Source: Paragorgia papillata
Lineage: Eukaryota > Cnidaria > Anthozoa > Scleralcyonacea > Coralliidae
Direction of reading: 5' to 3'
Assembly (NCBI GenBank): GCA_035771165.1
Contig: JAWNZC010000091.1
Location: forward strand, 1,076,501 to 1,140,500
Length of the DNA: 64,000 bases
The position numbers were made by a program, and so were the translations under genes. The notes below the pieces were generated by a model. It saw only the letters and a list, made by a program, of their open reading frames with translations. It did not search any database and was not told the DNA's origin. This document shows, piece after piece, positions 23,968 through 35,630 of the stretch (positions within the stretch are counted from its first letter, which is position 1; the number at the start of each line of letters is the position of its first letter).

Positions 23968-24197
23968 CATTAATTATTTATGATATGACTTCGCTTCGCC
24001 TTGAAAAACAATCTGAGTAATCTGAGGATTCTGACCATTTGTCTGTCAAGTGCTTTTTTCATGTATTTGTGTAATGAATGTGTTGCAGATGTATGCAGTC
24101 TGCATTGTCATTTAATACGCAACATAGCCTACTCATTTCCTACTCTAAAACTTACAAAATCTTCCATAAAAATGGTAAAATCACCTTTAAAAACTTG

Positions 24198-24825
24198 TTT
24201 TAAAACTTTTAAAGCGCATATAAACCCTACACAGTTTTTATTTGTTTGTATAGATCACGGCAAAAGAACTGATGAGTTATTTTACAGTTTTTGATTTGGT
24301 TCATTCGTTCCGGAGATATCTTGCTTCAAACATCGGCAAAATACTCCAATTTCAACGTCCCACGAAAAATTGCCGCAAATATTATATGATCAAAATAGGG
24401 CCTGGAACCGACAAGGCGTGACGTCATTTAAGAAACGTCAACTCTGATCGCTCTGTCACTAGCAGTGTACGCACGAAGTTTTCCATACTAAGTTTAGCTT
24501 TAAAATTCGTCGGATATTTGCAGTTTAATAATTTGAGTAATGCCAGATAGGTGTGCTGTATACGGTTGCTCAAACACGGCTATTGTAGCCGATGACGTCA
24601 AATTAAATTTGACTTTTTGACTTAAATGACATCACATGTGTCTCGTCCCAATCCTCTATAAGTTGCGCCTTTTTCATATAAATAGCTTATATAATGTTTA
24701 AAGCGAGATTTCTCTGGAATGAATGGACCAAATCAAAAACTGTAAAAGAACTTATCAGCTATTTTTGCGTCCTATTTTCAGAAAACTGAAAACTGTGTAG
24801 GGTTTATATGCACTTTAAAATTTTG
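24198..24825. mobile_element. Foldback/MITE-like element with about 100-bp inverted arms
   Basis: Arms 24198-24320 and about 24695-24825 are reverse complements with small indels (atataaaccctacacagttt against aaactgtgtagggtttatat; gtttttgatttggttcattc against gaatggaccaaatcaaaaac). The centre holds cgtcattt...aaatgac words. It lies in an intron-sized gap of the minus-strand CACTA gene. Bases 24825-24960 continue, reversed, into sequence resembling the end of the hAT element at 56263. Confidence 0.65.
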
Positions 24826-25729
24826 CTTAAGTGTGCTGTCAGAATGGCGGAAATGCCATTTCCAAGACTCAAATTTCAAAAATTTCCGGGGAGCATGCCT
24901 CCTGACCCCTCTAGAAATCCGGGTTTGATGTAGGTTAGTAGGTATATAAATTCCTAGATCTGCCATTCTGCTCTCGTACAGCCCTCATCAAGGGTAGCTC
25001 TTAATTGAGTAAATACTGTAATGATAGAGATTTCATGTTTACTGCTCACACAATACATTGATTGTGTTCACCAATCAGACCTCAATCAAATCAACTGCTT
25101 ATATCCAACATTAAGCATATTCACCAAACAAACCATAAACTCTCACAGTGACACACCAACAACTTACATGATTCAACTTCATAAACATTAGATAGTAGAA
25201 ATTACATCAACCCTTAGCCTCCCAGGTAGTCTCCTTGACCACTAAAATAATCTTAATCTCTACTTATTTGAGTTCAAATTACCCCTAGCTTTAAGCTTTT
25301 GTCGAGAGTTGTGCACTCACAAAAGCTGATATAAAAGACAGAAAAAAGTATCAGAGAAAAAACTATCACAGAAAAAAACTATCACAGAAAAAAACTATCA
25401 ATTGGCTTTGCCTGATCGATGTCAGCTTGGTACAAAGCAACCTGCATGTTACCAAGAGTGTCAAGGATCAATGGTAATCAATAGCAGAAGATAATCATTG
25501 ATTGTAAACGAACAACTATCAATTGGTCTTCGAATTGCAAATACCAATCAATATAAATACCAATCAATATCACTTAGATAACTGCTATTAATTAATTGGC
25601 TTTCCAATCATCCATTTTCTTATTATTATTTTCTTCCATTGCATAGGTTGGGTGTTTTGCCATAGACAGAACTTTCATTAAACATACTGTACACCACTGT
25701 GAGGCAATAAACCAGATATTTTTGCTTAC

Positions 25730-25806
25730 ATTGTTGTCTGAATCATCATCACTATCTTCAAGGTTTTCTTGCTGGTCTTCACATTCAAACAAATGGAAAT
25801 TCTCAA
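25730..25806 (-). CDS. Putative acidic exon of the minus-strand CACTA gene
   Basis: On the minus strand an acceptor (cgttttag) at 25807-25808 and a donor (GTAAGC) at 25728-25729 bound a 77-base open segment. It encodes Glu/Asp-rich sequence with DQQENLEDSDDDSDNN. Acidic low-complexity N-termini are usual in CACTA transposase genes of animals, and the segment lies in the right order and strand before the exon at 23.3 kb. Linkage to that gene is inference. Confidence 0.45.
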
Positions 25807-26007
25807 CTAAAAACGTAAGAAAAGAAAAAAAATACTCACAACAAAGCTCAATATACAACTGTAATTATGCCTAGACTAACTTTTGAAAGTGCCAAGTGGC
25901 GGACAAAAAGCTGTTGTCTAGACTTGTGAATCTGTCTATTGAGCTTTCAATGCTCGTGCAATAGTGTTTGCACCAGGATAGGTTTAGTTAAAACGTAGGC
26001 ATCTTAC

Positions 26008-26409
26008 CTGTATGGTTACCATTAACATCGTTATAAACTACATCATATTCTAGTTCAGAAGTGGCACCGTCATGTTCTTGTTCAGAATTGGCATCGTCAC
26101 CCACAACTTCACACTCACTCTCATGTTGGTTTCGAAGTCGGCGCCATTTAGTTGTTTTAGGAAGGTCAACGTTGCCTTCACTCTCCTGTGATCTTATATA
26201 TAATTTGTAAGGTCCACGCTTTCTGCTTGGAGCTCTCTGACTCCCTTCCATGAGATTTTGGTCTTCAGCATATTCAAGGGTTCATTTTCTTGAATGGGAT
26301 CCACACTTCCAGAGCTGTCAAACATCTGTCCACCCGGGCAAGAGCTTTGAAAATAGCTGGGGTTTTCATCTGTTTGACAAGCATCTGAATGCTCAAGAAT
26401 TTCTTCCAT
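26008..26409 (-). CDS. Putative first coding exon of the minus-strand CACTA gene
   Basis: One frame starts MEEILEHSDACQTDENPS and runs to about 26250. An overlapping frame from 26251 reads RAPSRKRGPYKLYI, an AT-hook or NLS-like basic patch, then an acidic tail ending in NGNHTG at a good donor (ccatacag/GTAAGA) at 26006-26007. The start codon neighbourhood, basic patch and acidic run suit the N-terminus of a nuclear transposase. The frame change near 26250 implies a frameshift or a missed intron. Confidence 0.4.
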
Positions 26410-27763
26410 CTCGTCTTCGACAGGTCAAAATTCAACAGGATCCACCATCGTGTTAGCCTTCCCCGCAGTCGTTCTTAGGGAGACGGTAAACCCGCTCCCA
26501 CTAACGCCTGCTTGTCGGAGAGCAATATTGTGTTCTGAGCGATGGACGAATCAAATTTGACTTTCTAGAATCGGGAAAGCTGACCTTCACCTTGGCAGAC
26601 CGTCTACCCGTGGCCGTGACAAGTAAAATTGTCTGGTGTGATACACGTAATAGCAAGAGTATTAAAAATAATCTGGCATAGATAAATTCGTCTAACTCGA
26701 ACGAGAACAACAAAGACAGCGTAAAGTGTTAATTCACAGTGTGGATGAACCTCGTTTCATGTATCGCTTGTCGAGACGTCTATGACGGCACGGCCGAATA
26801 AAATTGTGTAGCCACTCAATGTAAAATATAATATAGTCGTCTGTAAGGACAACGCGACGTAACGAGTTATCAAAGCACAGAGATACGCCAGTTTGTAGAT
26901 ATTAGAAGTCTGAGTGATGATAAAACGATTGGAAAGAAATTTGGGACTCAAGCTACAGCGAGGTAACTGTCGCCAAGCCGCCAGACAATGGTAAACAACG
27001 AACTAAGGAATACATTTTAATGATTTAAAAAGTACCTATAATGACCTGTGATTTCATGTTGGAAAGTTCCTGCATGGTTCCTGCAAAGTTCCTGGTTTTT
27101 GCTTATTAATATTTAAATAACATGGATGAGCGATTGAACCCAAACTTACTGTAAGTGTAACACTGTTAGATATTGGATAATTGCTTGATTATACAAAAAT
27201 TCATTGTCCACACCACACCATGCACTTATTTTGAAATATATTTAAAAAAAACTCTAAACTCATTACGCTCAAAATAAGCTTATGCAGGAATCATAGAGCA
27301 AATTAAGTAATGTTAGTTTTGGTTGTGATGAGGCTGACATCAGTAGCGATGCTGCGATGATGAACAACATCAGGCAACTGGGAGTTCTAAGGTGTACTGT
27401 ATGTATGCAGAAATTGTTTGAGTTTCCCAACAGGGTTTTGTTTGCCACCATAAATTTGGTTGTTACAGGACCACCATAGATTTTGACCTCTGTATAATAT
27501 ACTGACCATCCTTATTTTTCTTATGTTTGTTGTGCGCACCAGGCTTAACTGTTCAAATCTTTTAACTGTTAGAAAAAAGACGTGCTGTTGAAAAAGAGGA
27601 AATAGAATTCCTTGCTGAGGAAAACTATGAACTTTAGAAAGTAGAACTAGAAGTAGAAAGAGAACATTTTCTGACTCTCACTCTGAAGATTTAAGTGACT
27701 CTGAAAGCATGTATGCTTGTCTGACTCAAAGGTAAGAAAGATACTTCTATAGTATGACATGTA
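26410..27763. other. Spacer upstream of the minus-strand CACTA gene
   Basis: No supported gene. Part of 26450-26760 is GC-richer and could hold a promoter or an element end. A short charged open segment near 27565-27640 (EKEEIEFLAEEN) has no clean splice sites. Confidence 0.4.
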
Positions 27764-28205
27764 TAGCGCTCGAAATAACGCTAACAAGGTCGGTGGTGAG
27801 TATGACCAGTCAGATATAAAATTTGAGTGGTCAACCACTTTTCCTTAATTTAAGCATTAAAAACAAAAGTATTCTTTCCTTGACTTATGCAAAGTCATGA
27901 ATTGATGTTTTAGTGAGTTGTTTACGCTAAGCGACAGGTGCCACCACAAATGTAGCAAACTTTACACAACTAAGCGATAAATATGAATAATTCAGTTAAA
28001 TAAGAAGGTAAATGGAGCACGGACCAAAAGATCTCATGAAGTGATTTGAAAAGAAGTTTTACAATTAGAATGGCCTAGAAAATAAGTTTGCTTGTTAAAA
28101 AAATTTGATCGGTCATGCTGACATGCTGTGTAACTGATTTCTGGTGGTCAAATCATAAAAAGTTGTAGGTCAGTGACCCCTGACCCCCCATTATTTCGAG
28201 TGCTG
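27764..28205. mobile_element. About 440-bp MITE, ends AGCGCTCGAAATAA / TTATTTCGAGTGCT
   Basis: The left end tagcgctcgaaataa and right end ttatttcgagtgctg are inverted with one or two mismatches. A six-base direct repeat catgta touches both outer sides when the element is taken as 27764-28205. The interior repeats gaccagtcag / ggtcaaccac words in both orientations. It is non-coding. The superfamily is uncertain (hAT-like 8-bp flanks match at 6 of 8). Confidence 0.65.
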
Positions 28206-28533
28206 CATGTAGCTAATTTTAATACATGTCTACTAATTTTTATAATATGCAGGTATAATTTTGGGCATCGTCGTCTGGAGAGGAAGTTCAATCTTCATGG
28301 GATGTCCTTGGGGAGAGGGAACCCATTTGCTATGATTGAGGCCGTCTGATGTGCAACATTATTTTTTGGATAGATTTTGGCACTTGTTTACAGGTAGTGT
28401 GCTTCCAAGGAGCAGCAAAAGATGCTACATACTAAAACTTGGAATTGAAAAGGGAAAATAAGCTTTAGTAAAAACACAAGTATGATACAGTATACAGTAT
28501 AGAGAACTGGGTATTAAACTGAATGTTGGCAAC

Positions 28534-28590
28534 AGCTTCCATAGCTCAGTGGTCAGAGTGCTGCTTTCATGTTTGCGTGGTGAAGCTAGC
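28534..28590 (+). tRNA. tRNA 5'-half-like fragment (SINE relic)
   Basis: The box-A-like tagctcagtggtcagagtgctg is preceded by a plausible acceptor strand, but no matching T arm follows. It is best read as a relic of a tRNA-derived SINE, not a working tRNA. Confidence 0.35.
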
Positions 28591-28869
28591 AAAAACAAAC
28601 AAACAAAATCCAAGAAAAACTAAAATATTATTTTTTGCAAGTAATAGTTGTTTGATATTCACAACTGGGTACGAAACTGATAAATATATTTTGGGAAATA
28701 TTTGGCTTAATTACTGTATTTTGCGACACGAAATGGTTTCGTTCAACGAAGCGAAATGGTTTTGTTGAACAAGACCGATTGTCAAAATAGTTTCGTCGCT
28801 TGATATTACGACCCAAATATAAAATTGTTTCCCATATTATTCATCTAAAACTCCTTTTTGTTATTGCAG

Positions 28870-30535
28870 GTCATGGATTGATTGTCATGAATTATGAAAC
28901 GTGCTTAGAATTAAAGGGAATGGTACCTGTAACAATAGCAATTGGAGATAGAAATGTGGGGAAATCCCGTGCAGCCAAGTTCATGCTGACTGTAACGGGA
29001 AGAAACAAAGTCTTTTATCGCAGAATAACCGATGCCATGCAGACAAGGGTGTTAGATGAATGCACATTGCCATTTGTGCTAGACGACGCAGGAAGAACGT
29101 CAGATGAAAAGAAAAAACTAACAGATCTACTACTTGATATCTTAAACGGAGGGGTATTGCAAACTGCAAGCGAATGTCTAAAACAATGGTTCGTCCCTTG
29201 CATATTTACTATAAATTCTTGGTTTGCCGGCAATTGGCGTCATGGCGGCTATGTTGGAAGAACTTTAACAAAAGAATCTCATTAGCAACTATTGTATTTG
29301 GAGTATGTTTTCCTCCAACATGGCCGCTGTATCTTTGTCTTCTAAGTCTCAAGGGATTGATTCCAAACGACCAATACGCACAAGGTCTACGAACAGCTGC
29401 ATGCAGTTTAGCCTCGCAACTTTTACGAGAACCATAATATTGCAATCGACAGATGTTTATAATATTCAAAGTTACTGTTCTCTGCTTGGCAGAGTATCTT
29501 ATTAGAGTTTAGCAGAGTTTCTTGAATACAACTCGCAAAAATATTCACATGCATTAAATATTTCATTAGTCTGAATATTGTTACATTTGAATTTTGTTTA
29601 AATGAACTGTACAATTAATAAACTAATTGATCAAATTGTGCGTTTCTTTAATAATTACAGGGTTATTTCAATAGCTGTGATCATACCGTTTACTAAAGTG
29701 AAAAGAAATTATGTTACAGAGCAGGCCATCTACGAGAAGGACCTAGACGATGCCATAAAAGGCGCATCCTGTGCTGTTGGAGAAATGATAAAGTTTGGCA
29801 AAGCTTTGAAACACAGCCAAAGTTACTTCAAGGACGACTTGCTGCCATTTATGCAAGAGAATCTTTGTGGAATGGATGACAGGTTGCTGAGCACCTACAG
29901 CTTAGCATTATTTGCAGCAGAAAAGGTAATTACATTATTTTAACGGTAAATCACTAACTGAATAATTAAAGGTAAAATGCAACATCCCTGAAACAATGAC
30001 TTTCCTTTATCTTTATTATTGGTTCCAAGGTTGCAATCAATCACCTGAGATTCAGAAGACAAACACACGGCAGCCATGTTGGCTGGTAGGATCTTTTAAA
30101 AAACATGGCTAACATGACGCCACATGCAACCCATATAAACCTAAGAATATAATGAAATAAATGACCGAATATTTTGTCCAAAAGGATCTGAGTAACTAAA
30201 AACATACAAGCCTTTATTATCCTCAATTTTCGCCAACGATATATGGTTAAAAGTCATGACATAGATAATGACATAGTTCTTTTTAAAATTTCTAGAAAAT
30301 ATATAAATTATTAATTCTAAAAATTTAGAAAAGTTTTCGAGGCCGTTACGTTATCGTTCCTCTCTAGTTTAACACGATCAAGAAAAAACTGTATGTATTA
30401 TTTTTTTACGTTGCATTTGACCCTTATACTAAACGGCAGTTACAAAATGCAGAACTGCAGAGTGAAGACTGGAAAATGCAGACTGAATCACTGAAAGAAA
30501 ACTATGCATGGAGAAAACAAAATAAATTACTCTGA
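28870..30535 (+). CDS. Unknown P-loop (Walker A/B) protein, three 3' exons
   Basis: Three exons fit in phase: 28870-29221 (acceptor ttattgcag), 29661-29925 (acceptor ataattacag, donor GTAATT) and 30440-30535 (acceptor aacggcag, stop TGA). The first carries IAIGDRNVGKSRAAKF, a Walker A loop, and FVLDDAGR, a Walker B-like DD. The second begins VISIAVIIPFT and is helical. The last gives a short charged helix (LQNAELQSEDWKMQTESL). The join 29221/29661 restores a Trp codon, and the second join is phase 0. The 5' exons are not identified. P-loop ATPases of this shape occur in helicase-primase-like and mobile-element proteins. I do not recognise the family and would not assign a reaction. Confidence 0.55.
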
Positions 30536-32062
30536 GAAACACTAAGCAATAATTGTGAGATATTTGATCAGTGAGCGCTTTTGCCGATTAGAGCTTATTA
30601 TATTAAAACTGCGATCGTGACTTTTACGACATGCAATATAAAATTAGTTGATGATAAAAAAATAGTATTTCCAGTTATTACAGTATATATAAATTAAGCA
30701 CTCATCTTCTAACAAGGAATCCTGGCTGTCAAATTGAAAATTCTGTTTCACTTTTCTTTTTCCCAAGCTAGTACCACTACTTTCAACTTTTATGCAGGCA
30801 AAAACAATGCTGAAGAAACTTCTTATCAGTTCTTCCTCCATTCTTCTTACTAGTACTTACTCCCTCATTATCAGCATCATTCCTCCGCACATCCACCGAC
30901 CACGCTAGTGTTAAAAATAATTAAAAAAACCCTGAATTATTACGCCACTGGAGTATGACATAAAAGTTTACCTCCGTTTTTTGTATCTGCGCAGCAGATA
31001 TATTGCTATCGTGTTGTGTGTATGTATGTATGTGTCTGTGTGTGTCTGTGTGTGTCTCTGTGTGTCTCTGTGTGTCTCTGTGTGTCTGTGTGTGTGTCTG
31101 TGTGTGTCTCTGTGTGTGTCTCTGTGTGTGTCTCTGTGTGTGTCTCTGTGTGTGTCTCTGTGTCTCTGTGTCTCTCCAACTCCATAAGATGAAGTACTTA
31201 CCCTGGGAAGGTTCTGGGGGGGGCTCTGATGACATTCGCAATTTGATTGGTTAATTCAAACAATCTCGTTCGAAATTGTTGCGTGGTTGCGCCACCGCCA
31301 GATTGATTTCAGAGAGAAAACAGTAAAAACACTGAAATATCAAATAGCGTGCATGCTGATTAATTAATTTCTCAACAAATATATAGCACAGATTCAGAAT
31401 AGATTAAATGAATTAATCAGTTAAAACCTACTTAAAATATTTCTTGCTTCGTCACCAAACAAATGTAAAATAATGATGTAAGCCTTATACCTGGGGAATA
31501 GTGTGGCCAGTTTTTAAACGGTATAAACATTCCGTAAAGAGTTGAATGCTAGCAGTCCGGTTGGGCTTGGTAAACTTTAAGTTATATACATAATTTTTTT
31601 CAGTCATATTTTGTACGCGAAATAGTGCACAGTTTACTTTTGAGTTTTGATAACTTTTCAGAGAAAATTCAGCAAAGTGCTAAGGAATATACGCATTATA
31701 CAAAAAAAACAAAAACTGTAGCTGCTAAACAGTTCTGGATATGCAAAACGTTATCAAACTCCAGCAAACTCCAGTAAAAAAACACAAGCAGCCAAATAGA
31801 AAGGCCCAAAACATTTCTGCAGACAATGTTTCATCTTGTACTTCGAGCTTGCGTATACGATCCAGTGAGATTTAGCACTGAAAAAGATTAGACGTTACCT
31901 GGCCCTTATCACTTTGTGTGGGCTAGGGTACCAAGCTTGTCTCACCTAGCCCCTAAGAATTGGCAATTCTCTTTTATATTAACTTTTATAAAAGGGAAAC
32001 AAAAAAATACTTTTTACAAATTTAATATAATTAGTTATCTATACCATACATGCAATTAGTCA
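30536..32062. other. Spacer with a (GTCT)n-type microsatellite
   Basis: No gene is strongly supported. A short minus-strand open segment (30644-30841, starting MEEELIRSFFSIVF) has no clean splice sites. The only marked structure is the microsatellite at 31013-31176. Confidence 0.45.
31013..31176. repeat. (TGTGTCTC)n-type microsatellite
   Basis: About 160 bases alternate tgtgtg and tgtctc on the plus strand (purine-rich on the other). Unit length drifts between 6 and 12 bases. It is open in several frames, which is an artefact of its composition. Confidence 0.95.
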
Positions 32063-33071
32063 TTATATATACTCTTTCCCTTCTTTCCCCTGCGATCCCT
32101 CGCCGTCCTCATAAGCACCGTTCACCATCTTACTATCATCAGCCAATTCACTTACGACCGGTTTAGCAGGCTTTGCAGCAAATTTCGGAGGAGGTACTGC
32201 AGGTACAACTTCGTCAGTGTGCACAACTTTTGGTTGCTGTGACGTAGGCTTGTGTTTGTCTTCTTTGTCTAGCCGCAATCCACTCGAATTGGTTGCTCGC
32301 TTTTAAGAAGCTCTTTCAGGGTAAAAATACCTTCTCCTCGATGTGTTACAGCTGGTGTAACTTTCGGTCCAACAGTTCCTTTAAGCTCGACCGAGGTCTT
32401 AAAGATAACCCAACATTATTACGTGACGTCATTTTCCCTAATATTGGCAAAAAACTAAAAGATATATCTGTAAAATCAACACCTAGATCTAGTGTCCCCA
32501 ATTAGCTGTAACATATAGCTAAATACATTTTTGACATTTAAATAAAGTTATCTAATCTAATCTAAATATACCCACTGTGTTGCACGAAATCCGTACCATA
32601 TACAGTGAAGCCTAGCTATATAACGCGCATCATGGTGGAACCACTGGAACGCGGTTAATCTATGGATCCCAAAATTCATAAAGTATACATGCAACATACG
32701 CGAAGTATACGTGCAACATACGCGAAGTATACGTGCAACATACGCAAAGTATACGTGTAATATATGCGAAATATACGCGCAACATACGCAAAGTATACGC
32801 GCAAAACACGCGAAGGATACACAACACATATTCGAAGTATACGCGCAAAGTGCGCGACGAAAACGCGTGACATCTCGAAGTACACGCGCAAAGTGCGCGA
32901 AGTATACGCGTAACATACGCAAGAGACATACCTGTCTCTGTACATCGATCAACAGATCTTTTTGCTGTTTGCGTCGTATTTCGTCTTCTGCGTTTCGTGC
33001 CTTATCCGCATCTCGTTTAGCTTTGCGTTCCACTAAACCTCTCGTGAAAGGAGTCTCGCCACCATAACACT
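32063..33071 (-). CDS. 3' exons of an unrecognised minus-strand gene (coiled coil, acidic tail)
   Basis: The internal exon 32932-33071 is bounded by an acceptor (aatgtttag) and a textbook donor (gacag/GTATGT). It encodes VERKAKRDADKARNAEDEI and KQQKDLL, a charged heptad helix. The last exon ends at 32063 and contains KPTSQQPKVVHTDEVVPAVP, a Lys/Pro/Ala-rich linker, then an acidic Gly-rich end. Its start is near 32270-32300, with the exact acceptor uncertain. The product looks like an intracellular, low-complexity C-terminus. No family is recognised. The intervening intron is largely filled by a minisatellite. Confidence 0.5.
32677..32922. repeat. Minisatellite, unit about 20-22 bp (cgaagtatacg.gcaacatacg)
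   Basis: About eleven degenerate copies of cgaagtatacgcgcaacata lie inside the intron just after the splice donor at 32931. Periodicity near 21 makes several frames open (the translated VYFAYVARIL-type repeats), but the position after a donor argues against coding. Confidence 0.85.
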
Positions 33072-33152
33072 CTAAACATTAATATTTTTCGTATTTTAAT
33101 AAATATTTTTCGTTTGCCGGAAAGAAAGTTTATGGCCATCAGCAATACCCTT

Positions 33153-33272
33153 ATAATGAAAATGAAACGTTCTCTGACCAAACAATTTTAATAACGAGCT
33201 TCGGCTACCAGTCTGTAGCCTTCGACGGGTAAAACAAAAATCGTTGGTCAGAGAACGTTTCATTTTCATTAT
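33153..33272. repeat. Perfect 29-bp inverted repeat with a nested inner hairpin
   Basis: Arms 33153-33181 and 33244-33272 are exact reverse complements (containing gaaacgttctctgaccaa). The 62-base interior has its own hairpin (cttcggctac / gtagccttcg). It lies just 5' of the minus-strand exon at 32932-33071. Confidence 0.85.
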
Positions 33273-35536
33273 GTCTTTACCTGACCGCGCTTCCTCCATA
33301 TTTCTAAATACCCTTATAATTTATGTAATTTTCCATACTAACCCTGTCTTGTCAAACACAGCCTTTTTTATTTTATTCTGGCTAACGCCAGACAATTTTA
33401 TTCAGGCAATGGAAGGGGTCGGTGTAGGCTGGCCTCAGGCTCAGCAAGAATGAATTAATAACTGGTCCTAAACAAATTAACACATATATACCAATAACAT
33501 ATTATAAGTAATACTGGCAATTTTCACCTTAAAAGTCCTAAATTCAGCACAATCAAGAAAGATAGAGTTTCTATTCGTGTCAAACTAATCACCAACGTCC
33601 TTGTCAACGTTCAAGTGTAAGACAATCAAGAAGAGATTAAAATATCACATTCAGAACTGTTCGAATCCGTTGACAATCTGTGTGGGCGGTAGTAGCAACC
33701 CTGTAAAAAATCCAAATATTTATTTACATTTATTTAAATATTTACTGTTATCGCCATCGGTAATTAAAAACTCCTTCACGTAAAATGCATTGCGCTTATG
33801 TTAGCCATTGCGTTTACATGTGATACAAGACTGAAAATGTACGAAACCGTCACCTAATTATCTGGAGCAATTTGAAAATCATTTCTAAGCGGTGGTGCGA
33901 GATGAAAACAGAATGCTTCAGCCTTCAACACAAATGAAATGCTGATAATTAGGTTTTTTAGTTTTAATTTATTAGCAGTCCAGATTCCTTTTCTTCTATA
34001 TTACATGTTCTTTGTTGACTCCTCTATGGAAAGTTTCGATATTTTGCGACGCTTGTTAATTATTCCGTCACTAAATTCAAACAAGTTTGTGTGCATGAAC
34101 AGAACATTAGTTTTACACAGAGGAAGTCAATTTGGCGAGTACGATTTATGACAAAGTTTGGAGCCAAGCGTGGAGGTGATCGCAGTCGCCTCACTGATAT
34201 AGGAAAAGAAACATAACATAACATACGTGCAGTGCTGGTTTTGACAGGAGCAGCCCCTCGCAATTTATTTCCACTTCGTCTTGTGAGCAATTAGTTTGTT
34301 CCTGTGCACTTTATTAGCAACTGAACAGAACTTAATGTGACCGGTCAAAATGACCAGCAAGCCGAGAGTTTGACCGGACAGCACCTAATTTTGGCCAGAC
34401 ATTGTCTGTTGACCAGCTATTATTTCACGCCCTGTTTACCATCACATCCAACACAAAAAACATATTTCACCAGGAGAACCGTGGTGAGTACTGTTCAGTT
34501 TCAACCATAAGTGGTTTCATTTTAATAGTATTTTATATTTAAATATAACAAATGCAAATTCATACTCTGTAAGGGCACTTTCCAATTTGCAAGGTCAGTC
34601 CGGCCAGAATTGACTTGTTTTTTATTAGGACCAATTTTTTCAGTCTAACAGTCCTAACCCTCAAACGCCTCATATTTTACTGGTCGGTCTAATCATGTAA
34701 ATGGAAAGTGCCCTGTTAAAGTGGAGCACATTTCAGTATGATTATTTGTAGCAACACTTGACATTAAGGTATTAGCCCTCCAACACCTCTACCATTCAGT
34801 TCTTAACCTTTTTCAACGGAAATTATGAATTAAAATATCACGCAATTCATAAAAAGTGCAAGATGAAATACATTGCGGACAAGAGAAAATCGTGATAATA
34901 AAAAGGTACATGTACTGATGATGTACGTGCTATACGCGCGTAAATCGTAACCATAAATAAGAGTGTGTATGATTATAACTAGTTTTCTGTGAAGCCGAGT
35001 CATACTGAAAAGTATATGTAAACTTTAATATGTGTGACACAGTGACAGTGGTCATTTTTCTTTGCAGTTTGCGTGGAATTCAGTAACCTAAAAAAGCGCC
35101 TAAATTGTCTAAAACAACGCCTTTTTATTTGCATCGGTGTCTCAACGTAATGATCACAATGATAAATACTTACCGGAATAGAGCGATGTTTGTTTCCCTT
35201 TAATTATAGCGCGGCATGCAAAGGAGTGAAAGAACCAATCAAAGATGGTGGAAATATATATTCATGGCAGGGTTAATCTCATTTGAAACACTGAAAAGAC
35301 AAATACACCTCGTAGTAGTTATAAGTAAACTTTATTTCACTATATCTCAAAATTAAACGTAATTAGGTGGAAATGTTCTATCGGTTTGGCAAATCGTATC
35401 AATACTCCTCACACCGATAGTGTGCATGGGCGATCTGTGCCTGTTCGAAATAATCCAACATATATGATTGGTATTGGAATATTTCAAACCATAATGTAAT
35501 AAAGAACATTTATGTTCAGTCGTTTAGCAGTTTATC
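33273..35536. other. AT-rich spacer without supported genes
   Basis: I see no convincing exon. The stretch 33340-33440 is an eroded copy of the 100-bp repeat at 23753. Bases 34335-34440 carry gaccggtc / gaccag words like those in the MITE at 27764. Confidence 0.45.
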
Positions 35537-35630
35537 ATGAAGGTAAACCAAAACGTGTGCAGTGGGGTAGCCAGAAAATTAGTGACACCAAGGCCCATGA
35601 GAAGTACACATTGTAGGGGGGGGCGGCGTC

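Noticed and set aside
28250..28350. Possible exon YNFGHRRLERKFNLHGMSLG before the P-loop gene
   Set aside because: It has an acceptor-like start but no donor before its stop, so it cannot be joined to the exon at 28870.
30921..31254. Cys/Val-rich and Thr/His-rich reading frames
   Set aside because: They are translations of the (TGTGTCTC)n microsatellite.
32557..33033. Long minus-strand frame with VYFAYVARIL repeats
   Set aside because: Only the part upstream of the donor at 32931 looks coding. The rest is the 21-bp minisatellite in an intron.
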